Source: Pogonophryne albipinna (Eukaryota; Chordata; Actinopteri; Perciformes; Artedidraconidae). Taken from it: a stretch of 64,000 bases of DNA. The notes beneath the pieces are model-generated. The model had not been told where the DNA came from. It did no database searches and was given only the letters and a program-made list of their open reading frames with translations. The position numbers were made by a program, and so were the translations under genes. Shown piece after piece: positions 53,868 to 64,000 of this stretch. The stretch lies in NCBI GenBank assembly GCA_028583405.1, contig CM053256.1, positions 19,455,534 to 19,519,533 of the forward strand, written 5' to 3'. The stretch's first letter is position 1, and each line of letters begins with the position of its first letter.

Positions 53868-56800
53868 TACATACATATGTGTCCCCTCTGCATTAAGAGA
53901 TTCGGAAAGTTTCAGGAAAAAAGATTTGCTCACTTTTTGTCTTGATCCATTTATATAAAAACCTGTCTGAAAATTAGCTGATCAGATTTGAGCCACTTTA
54001 TGATGTCATAACGATTTTTTTGGCTTGTCAAGGTAACACCCGCCCACCTTATCACCTGAATCTCCTCATAGAGCATCATTGTGCTCTTTTTAACCAAATA
54101 TCCCACAGAGGGGCGTGGGGAGTGGCTCCTTATTTTCATCTAAAGTAAAAGACACAGAATCAGCAACAGGGCTGAAACAGAGGGGTTTATGGGATGCTAC
54201 AATCAATCAATCATCAATCAATGTTTATTTATATAGCCCAATATCACAAATGTTACATTTGTCTCAGTGGACTTCACAGTTTGTACAAAATATCAGTATG
54301 ACAATACGACACCCTCTGTCCTTAGACCCTCACATCGTACAAGGAAAAACTTCCGGAGAAAACCCACGGTTTTAAAGGGAAAAATGGTAGAAACCTCAGG
54401 AAGAGCAACAGAGGAGGGATCCCTCTCCCAGGACGGACAGACGTGCAATAGATGCCGTGTGTAACTTGAAAAGATAATACATTTACAACCTAGGTAGTCA
54501 AAATGTTTGGAAATGCATGTGTGTATAATAGGAAGATGAATCCACGAGTATATCCATCCAGGACCTATGATCCAGGACCACAGCCACGACTCAAGATCCA
54601 GGGCTCGCAATGCAGGACACAGGACCGCAGGATCATCCATGACTCCGGATCCCAGCGTATATAGACACCAAAAAGAAAGACATTTGGGGAAGCTGGGTTA
54701 ATCGGAACATGAGAGTACACAGGTATAGACAGAGAGAAGGAAGAAGTAAGATGTCCCCCGACAAACTAAGCCTATATCAGCAAAACTAGGGGCTGAATCT
54801 AATCAGCCCTAACTATAAGCTTTATCAAAAAGGAAGGTCTTAAGCGCACTCTTAAAAACGGATAGGGTGTCTGCCGCCCGAACACAAACTGGAAGCTGAT
54901 TCCACAAATGTGGAGCTTGATAAGAAAAGGCTCTGGCTCCCATTGTACTTTTAGAGACTCTAGGAACAACCAACAACCCTGCATTCTTGGAACGCAATGC
55001 CATAGTAGGACAGTAGGGTATAATGAGTTCTTTAAGGTAAGATGGCGCCTGCCCATTAAGGGCTTTGTAGTCGAGAAGAAGAATTTTAAATTCTATCCTG
55101 TGTTCTATAGGGAGCCAGTGTAAGGCAGCCAGAACAGGAGTAATGTGGTCCCTTTTCCTAACTCTGGTTAGTACACGAGCTGCAGCATTTTGAATCAGCT
55201 GAAGCGACTTGACTGACTTCTTGGTACACCCTGATAATAAAGAGTTACAATAATCCAGCCTTGAAGTAACAAATGCATGGACTAGTTTCTCTGCATCGTT
55301 TTGAGGCAAGATATGCCTGATTTTTGCAATGTTACGTAGATGGAAGTAGGCGGTCCTTGAAATTGATTTTATGTGGGCGTTAAAGGATAAATCCTGATCA
55401 AATATAACACCAAGATTCCTTACAGTCTCACTGGAGGCCAAATTAATGCCATCCATAGTTAGTATATCTTTAGATAATTTGTTTCGTAGATTCTTCGGGC
55501 CAAGTACAATAACTTCAAATTTGGTCGTGTTTTACATCAAAAAGTTTAAGGTCATCCACGTTTTTAAGTCCTTGAGGCAGTCTTGAATTTTATTTAGATG
55601 ATTAATTTCATCAGGCTTGATTGATAAATATAGTTGAGTATCATCCGCATAACAATGAAAATGTACAGAATGATTCCTTATAATATTGCCTAACGGAAGC
55701 ATATATAATGTGAACAAAATAGGTCCGAGCACTGAGCCCTGTGGCACTCCATGGCTAACTTTGGTTTGGTGGAAGATTCATCATTGACAAGTACAAACTG
55801 AGAGCGTTCAGATAGATAGGACCTAAACCAGCCTAAAGCAGTTCCCTGTATGCCAACTAAGTGCTCTAGTCTTTGCAATAAGATATCATGATCGATAGTA
55901 TCAAATGCAGCACTGAGATCGAGCAAAACAAGAATAGAGACAAGTCCCTTGTCAGAGGCTATTAGAATGTCATTTGTGACTTTAACCAGAGCTGTCTCTG
56001 TGCTATGATGTGTTCTAAAGCCAGACTGAAAATCTTCAAATAAATCATTGTTTTTTAAGTAATCACACAACTGTTTTGCGACTGCTTTCTCAAGAATTTT
56101 TGAGAGGAACGGAAGATTAGAAATAGGTCTATAGTTGGCTAAAACCTCTGGATCGAGGTTGTGCTTTTTAAGAAGCGGTTTTATCACTGCTACTTTGAAT
56201 GATTGTGGAACATAGCCTGATAATAAAGACATATTCATAATATTTAATAAAGAAGTGCTAATTAATGGAAAAACTTCCTTCAACAGCTTACTTGGAATTG
56301 GGTCTAACATACACGTTGATGGTTTAGAAGAGAGAATCATTGAATTTAATTGTTCAAGGTTTATGGCAGAAAAGCATTCTAGTTTACTATCTAGTGTAAT
56401 ATTAGAACTTACGTTTCCGGGAGCTGTTGATAACACTATACTGGTCAAAGGCAAGAGGTCATTAATTTTGTTTCTAAGAGTAACAATTTTATCGTTAAAA
56501 AAGCACATAAAATCATTACTACTGAGTGCTATGGGAATAGAAGGCTCAATCGAGCTATGGCTCTCTGTCAGACTGGCTACAGTGCTGAAAAGAAATCTTG
56601 CATTATTCTTATTCTCATCTATTAATTAAGAGTAGTAGGCTGCTCTCGTTTTACGCAGTGCTTTCTTATATTCATTGAGAGTAATATGCCAAATTAAACG
56701 AGATTCTTCAAGTTTAGTGGAACGCCGGACCTTTCAAGTTGTCTCGACTTTTGCTTTATTTTGCGGGTTTCGGCATTATGCCATGGAGCTAATCTATGTT

Positions 56801-57449
56801 GTTTTATTTTCTTCTTTTTCAAAGGAGCAACAGAGTCTAATTTTATTTGCAGCGCATCTGTAGCACTATCAACAACATTATCAATTTGGGGTAGTGTACA
56901 TTTTGTATAAGTTTCCTCCCCTACATGCAGACATGCTATCGAGTTAAGTATTGGTGGAATCTCTTCCTTAAATTTGGCTATAGCACTAACAGATAGGTTT
57001 CTGCTGCAGGAGCTTTTTGACTAATGCTTTGTAGTCTAGTAACAGTACTTCAAAAGTTACTAAGAAATGGTCGGATAAAGCAGGATTATGCGGTTCGACT
57101 AATAGTTGCTCAATTTCAATACCATAAGTCAGAACAAGGTCGAGAGTGTGATTATAGCAGTGGGTTGGTTTATTTACACTCTGACAAAAACCAACAGAAT
57201 CTAATATAGAGTTAAATGCAACAGTAAGGCTACTTTTATCATCGTCAACATGAATATTAAAGTCACCTACGATAATTACTTTATCTGTTTTAAGTACCAA
57301 AGTTGATAAAAACTCAGAGAATTCTGATAAGAATTCTGAATAAGGATGCATGATCTGTTTGGTGTTTCAGCCAAACACTTCAGAGACATGTTTGTATATT
57401 ATCTGAGACCTATATATTGATGAAAAACAGTATAACAGGGGACCTTTAA
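53868..57449. mobile_element. Older fish transposon remnant hosting the second L2
   Basis: The left part (from about 53880, GTCCCCTCTGCATTAAGAG) and the right part (57350-57449, GATCTGTTTGGTGTTTCAGC ending ACAGGGGACCTTTAAG) read as two halves of one noncoding element interrupted by the L2 at 54198-57343. The right end resembles the TTAAAGGTCCCC ends of common fish MITEs; the left end is decayed. The outer limits are approximate. Confidence 0.45.
54198..57343 (-). mobile_element. L2 LINE, copy 2 (5'-truncated, decayed)
   Basis: Minus strand, flanked by GGATGC on both sides (54192-54197, 57344-57349). From the 5' side it carries the end of the endonuclease domain (57340-56990: VIIVGDFNIHVDDD, NHTLDLVLTYG, ALSDHFLV). 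An interrupted linker with a stop at about 56628 follows, then reverse transcriptase frames (56508-55690 and 55747-55532; YADDTQLYLS) and the C-terminal region (55456-54809). The frameshift after KPKLAM is shared with copy 1. The stop after NFLM near 55533 is private to this copy. It cannot encode a working protein. Confidence 0.9.
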
Positions 57450-57784
57450 GTCGAGTTATAAAAAAGCACTCATTTCGGAGAGAAAATAAAGTTTTAGCAA
57501 CTGCAGATCAAATCCCCCAACAAGCCAGACCCACCTGGATAAGAATCTGAGAGGACACATGGCCATAAAGACGTTACTTGCTCAGTCTGCAGTATAAGGA
57601 GTTGTCTTCCTGCTATTTAATCAGAGATGTTTTAGTGCTGCTAGTTAAGTAAAGGAGAGTTATGGGTGTGTAGAGAGGTGTTGCATGAGAACGGAAAAAC
57701 ATAGCCTTGCTGAATCCAGAATAGAGCAGAGCGGTGCGGATGAGAATGACAGGTTTGGGTCAAGCTTTACCTCTGGATCTCATT
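57450..57784. other. Short gene-free spacer
   Basis: No recognised feature between the two transposon remnants. Confidence 0.5.
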
Positions 57785-57849
57785 GGGCGCTTTCACACCA
57801 AGTACTTTTTCCCAGGAATAGTTCCCGGAACTTTTCCCCAGAGCCGCTG

Positions 57850-57880
<31 letters not shown>

Positions 57881-58314
57881 CTTCTTCTTCTGCTTTGGGT
57901 TTACTGGCAGGCCGCAAACAACTTCACGGCGTATACTACCCGAAGTCCCCGGAGTTGGGGACTGGAGCAGCTTCTACTGCTGGGAAGACTGCTTCTTCTT
58001 TTGTGTTGCCATAAGTTAGTCTCTCTCCGTTGGTGCGCTGGGCTAATGCTAATAATGCTAATGCGAGCAAATAAAATGGCGGCTTCACAAAAACTTTTCA
58101 TAGTTTTACGGGGCGTGGTTTGCAATTCGCCCAGCCAATCAGACATTGGAACCTTTTTCTCCCCAGGAAAGTCCCTGCTCTCTAGCAGGGACTAAAAAGG
58201 GGTGAAAAGGTTCGCAAAAAAAAGTTCTAGTTCCAGATCTTTTTGGTGTGAATGCAAAATCCCAGGAACTATCGGAACTATTCCTGGGAAAAGTACTCCG
58301 GTGTGAAAGTGCCT
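57785..58314. mobile_element. MITE with long inverted ends (Harbinger-like)
   Basis: A 530-bp element. The left end GGGCGCTTTCACACC and following TTTTTCCCAGGAATAGTTCC mirror the right end (GGAACTATTCCTGGGAAAAG ... GGTGTGAAAGTGCCT). ATT flanks both sides (57782-57784, 58315-58317). It contains a (CTT)n tract. No coding capacity. Confidence 0.75.
57851..57891. repeat. (CTT)n microsatellite inside the MITE
   Basis: About 13-14 uninterrupted CTT units. Confidence 0.93.
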
Positions 58315-58890
58315 ATTCTCTCTATACTGCCTCCATCCTGTTTCTATATTTGTATCTATTTTTCATCCGTCTGCTTCTTTACAGTTCGACTCTGAACAGG
58401 AATATTAGCCCATAAATGTAATTGCTGTTCACCTTAAGCCGGCTATGCTGACAAGTCTACGAGTGTACACAAGAACACACACAGAGATTGATCACACTCT
58501 TGGAGAAATACCGACTGCAGTAAATATGTCAGGAGTCGTAAAGCAGCAACACATCAGTAGTGTTCATCAGCAACTGGGTAAACACTGAACCAAGTGGAGT
58601 AAGTGCATAACAGGTGCCAGGGAAATACTAGGATTGTAGTGATGAAACATGCAAACAAAGTAGACATCTAATTTATGGGCTTAACTGCAAACAGACACAC
58701 ACTCAAAACAATCTAACTTTAAGACCTCCAAAGATGTTGTATGATTAATAACCATTATTAAAATAAATAAGAAGAGTATATGGCAGGTTCAGGAGTCATC
58801 AAGCATGTTGGGGTAAGAAAGTTTAAGGAAATTACAAAGTATAGGGGTTTGGTGCCGGTTAGGATGAAGATGAGTACAGGTAACGATCTA
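58315..58890. other. Gene-free spacer
   Basis: No supported coding, RNA or transposon feature seen. Confidence 0.5.
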
Positions 58891-59072
58891 CACTGAACAA
58901 AAATATAAATGCAACACTTTTGTTTTTGCTCCCATTTTTCATGAGATGAACTCAAAGATCTAAAACATTTTCTATATACACAAAATAACCATTTCTCTCA
59001 AATATTGTTCACAAATCTGAAAAAATCTGTGATAGTGAGCATTTCTCCTTTGCCGAGATAATCCATCCCACC
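58891..59072 (+). mobile_element. Tc1/mariner-like element, 5' fragment
   Basis: After a TA dinucleotide the sequence CACTGAACAAAAATATAAAT and the following TTTTGTTTTTGCTCCCATTT match a very widespread fish mariner-type repeat that I recognise. Similarity ends near ATCCATCCCACC at 59072, so the transposase and the other end are missing. Confidence 0.75.
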
Positions 59073-60529
<1,457 letters not shown>

Positions 60530-60537
60530 GTGTGTGT

Positions 60538-60626
<89 letters not shown>

Positions 60627-60645
60627 TGTGTGTGTGTGTGTGCGT
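60530..60645. repeat. (TG)n microsatellite with TATG interruptions
   Basis: About 55 TG units interrupted by TATG near 60541 and 60619. Confidence 0.93.
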
Positions 60646-60808
60646 GCAGTTTAATAGGTTTGAAATGAGATTGCCCTCTGGGTGCAAAGGGAATCTCCAC
60701 TCTCAGGACTTATAAACACCTCAGCACGGAGCGGTGAGTGTGTGTGTGTGTTTCTGTACGCCATGCTCTGTTTACACACTCCCTCTGCCCTGTATATGCC
60801 CTAAGAGA

Positions 60809-60814
<6 letters not shown>

Positions 60815-60872
<58 letters not shown>
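60815..60872. repeat. (CA)n microsatellite
   Basis: About 29 CA units. Confidence 0.95.
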
Positions 60873-60874
<2 letters not shown>

Positions 60875-60879
60875 AGAGA

Positions 60880-63800
60880 GATTATTTAGTATTTAGTAAT
60901 CAGGGAAAATAAAGAGCGGCATATAAAATCTATTTTTTGAATTGATACCTTTTCACCTGCCCCCACCTTGTCAATGAAGATGCTGTGGCCCTCTCTGTTA
61001 ATCTCCCTCCCTTCATCTCTTCTCACCCTCCTCTCCTCTCTCATCCCAATCTCCCCTCCTCTTTCTCTCAGAGTCACGGCTCATTGGAAGACAAACATCC
61101 TGACCCTCCACACACCCCCACCACTCTCCCAGGCCCATCTATAAACTATGCCTCCCTCTATTCCTCCCTCTTATCCCCTCATCCCTTTCTGCCTCCCTCC
61201 CACCTTAGCTTGTAACCGTATCCTACCTGCAGCGTATCCTTTACATGCATTCATCAACTTCAGCCATTTGGACAAGCTCTTAGAAGGGCAAGAAAAAACA
61301 AAACACAACATCAAATTAGGGAGAATTTTCGGGTGGTTGCTGGTGTGATGTGAAAAGGAGGTGTCCTGGAGAGAAGGCATGCGTGGAATCAGCAGTATGG
61401 CCCCTTGCTGAGCCTGAGAATCACTGAATATCCCGGTGACTGAGGATCCATAAACGGATTAGTTTGGGATTATATTGCAGGTTGTGACACTGGAGCACAT
61501 CATGTTGTGCAGTAAAGTCTTGATGTGGATACAGCGTCTTATTTGTTCTTATTTGCAACAAATGATATAAATACAAATTGACCCACAGATTGTCCCCAGA
61601 TTTCAGCTGAACGAGAAGACGCCTAGGAACAAGAACCACAAATATCCCAATGTAAATATGTCTCCTTAATAATTAACAAATGTCTCTTTGATCATAAACA
61701 AATGCTTCTTCAATAATAAAGAAATGCCTTTGCTATAATTACGGCATGAAGGGGGGTTGGATAAAGTATAAAGCACAGCAGCTAGGTTTCAGAGCTCAAA
61801 TGTTTGTAAACAGTTTCTGGCAGCATGTGCTAATATGACACGTTAGGTTTAGGAAGGACCAGAATTCTCAACCTCTCCTTACCCCCTAAAGAAAGGGAGT
61901 CACACCCTGATTGGTCAAGAGGATAAATGCATCAAGCTGCTCTCAATTCTTAATTAGGAGTCAACAGGAGAACTGTATCCTCCAACGTTCAGCTAACATG
62001 AATTGGGAATAAGAGAAATCACTACCAAAACACGAGGGACTGCTACAGCTGATAGAAATGCCTGGAGATGACGCCGAGCAAGGCAAGCTGTTGGTAAATC
62101 AAAGCTAGCTGCTATGGTGTGAACTCAATACTACTAACAAATTATTTAACATTTAACCAATGAGTCAACCAAATCATGCACACAGATAAAATGGGAGAAC
62201 AACTTTTGAGAGTAGTCAATACAACACAATGACGTTTAAAGAGTAGGTAAATACTTTTTTATGTTTGAATATTCTGCATTAGTTTGGGTTTGAGGTTGAT
62301 TAAGGTTACTGTTGGCAGACAAATGACCCATTAGCTCTTTCAGAGGTGTCACGCCGCCACCAGCCAACCACCATGTCTCTGCTTCCTGAGTCAGTTCCAC
62401 ATTTAGGAAGTTGGGCAAACCACCAGGAGGGATCCTCCATGCTGGCTGGTGGGCAGCTTTTCGCTTGGTAGAGAAATGACAATCAAACTGAAGGAGATAT
62501 CGCAGAGAAAATACTCCCCTTTTAGGGAATAAAATGGTCTGTTTTTGAGTGCTGTGGTTTTGCTTCGGTACTGAGTTTGATTGTTGAAATTTTTGCTGGG
62601 GGAATGGTAAGAATCAGACGAATATTAAGTAGACTTGGGTGAAAAAGTAAATAGGGTAAATGTTTTTGTCTGGAAGGAAGGAAGTAGTTATCCTGTCTGT
62701 ATTGTTTTCTCCGCAGTGAGAATAGGCTGACACAATATCTCTATTCATTCATGTTGGATTTTGACTGAAGTATGCCTAATGCTTATTTACAACTTAACCA
62801 AAAAATATAAAAATAAGCCCCTGTTACAAATATTTTGTGCATTCGTTGACTGACAACTTTGTGTTTTTGAGAAAACATTTTTAAAGAAGCATGTACAAAG
62901 AGTGTTTTGTTTGACAGCAACTGATTTATGTATAAAAAATGTCGTTTGTTTAAAGCAACCATTGTCGAGCTGTTGTTTGATGACTCACACAGGATCCAAA
63001 GTCTTGGAGTGGTGTTTTGTTTTCCTTGGTGTCTTTCACTGGCTGAACTGCAACTGTTTGAAGTCAAAGCCCTTCATTGATGAGCACAGTGTGTTGCAGA
63101 GCAAAGAGAAGCCCTCTGGAGTGTCGTGTCACGCTTTCTTCTTTTGTCTTGTTTCATGTTCATATGAGCTAGAGACCGTCTGAGTCACTGAATGAAGCCA
63201 GTGTGGAAGTTGTGGGAATGTCTTTGAGGTCATGTGGAACCATGAGGGGTTACTAGGAGAAATAACTTTGTGGGACAAGAGGGTGTGTCTTGGGTTTTGG
63301 ATGTGCTTGCTTGAATTCTCCCTGCATATATCCTGCAATAAGGATGGTTCAAGCCAACATCTAAAGTAACAACATTTTGTATGGAATTTCCAGGCAATTT
63401 GCACCATAACGTTTGGCAGAATGTTCAGGGTTGACCAATAGTAAGCTTTCTAATGAGCTGGATATTACATAATGGATGGAACTACTGAGCCTATTGTACC
63501 GCTAGCAACCAATCAACTCCTTAGCTAGGAAGCTTTTTGCCCTTCTTTAACTACACTTTTTTGTATGAGATGATTCATAATGCAAAGAACAAAATGCTAG
63601 TGGAGAGTCAAGTGTACAGTGCAGAGAAAATACAAAGAAGCTTGAGGATCTATTGGCATTCATTGCTCATGGCTGCCTAGCAATTTAGCAGTTAGCTACC
63701 GCAGCAGGGTCATTCCTATGTTTCCAGGGTCGTCATTTAAAAAAATGTGTGAGGGCTATTTTTGCAGTTAGAATTGAAGAAAAACCTATAGACTGTGAAT

Positions 63801-64000
63801 AAATATATACTGACCTAGAAAAATGTACAGAGAAGGTGTTTGAAAAGGTCTTCTTAATGTGTTATATTAAGAGGTACATGGAGGAATTTGACTGTTCCAA
63901 TTTACTTTCTGGCTTTGTTGAGGCCTTCAAGATATCAAAAGGGTGGATAAGCTTTATATTGGATAATTCTTTAGCATTTTCTTTTTTGTACTAAATACAG
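60880..64000. other. Terminal gene-free stretch
   Basis: A pyrimidine-rich run at about 60990-61200 is followed by ordinary AT-rich DNA. I see no exon with matching splice phases, no RNA gene and no transposon boundary up to the window end. Confidence 0.4.

Overview
The window is nuclear DNA from a ray-finned (teleost) fish. The evidence is spliced GT/AG gene structures, the vertebrate gene order echdc1 - rnf146 - rspo3, very long (CA)n tracts, and fish-type transposons (an L2 LINE, hAT, Harbinger-like, piggyBac and Tc1/mariner-like elements). No bacterial, organelle or viral genome is visible.

Layout. 1-5.2 kb: a 4.8-kb piggyBac-like element flanked by TTAA and folded into a large inverted repeat, with an L2 tail nested in one arm. 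5.7-8.1 kb: echdc1 (plus strand, six coding exons). 10.1-13.9 kb: rnf146 (minus strand, one coding exon plus upstream noncoding exons), convergent with echdc1. 13.9-14.1 kb: a compact divergent promoter. 14.1-15.1 kb: an intact, intronless mitochondrial malate dehydrogenase gene (mdh2), probably a retrogene. 16.4-30.2 kb: rspo3 (minus strand, six coding exons), including an extra third furin-like cysteine-repeat exon; its 6.6-kb last intron carries a hAT element and a (TG)n tract. From 30.2 kb to the end I recognise no host gene. This desert holds nested transposons (37.2-42.1 kb: a MITE containing a Harbinger-like MITE and a repeat-rich LTR element), a recent tandem duplication (43.7-56.3 kb) whose copies differ by a deletion and a nested hAT-like insertion, two L2 LINE copies, a mariner fragment and many microsatellites.

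How the genes relate. Rspo3 is a secreted Wnt agonist acting through LGR4/5/6 and ZNRF3/RNF43. Rnf146 is the PAR-dependent E3 ligase that destroys tankyrase-modified axin, so it also promotes Wnt signalling. Echdc1 is a cytosolic decarboxylase that removes ethylmalonyl-CoA. Mdh2 is a TCA-cycle enzyme and is not part of the ancestral neighbourhood (established knowledge: human MDH2 lies on another chromosome from RSPO3/RNF146/ECHDC1).

The observations most worth checking are the third furin-like exon of rspo3, the intronless mdh2 next to the rnf146 promoter, the palindromic piggyBac element, and the tandem duplication with unequal later history. All identifications come from reading the sequence and from remembered family features; no database search was run.
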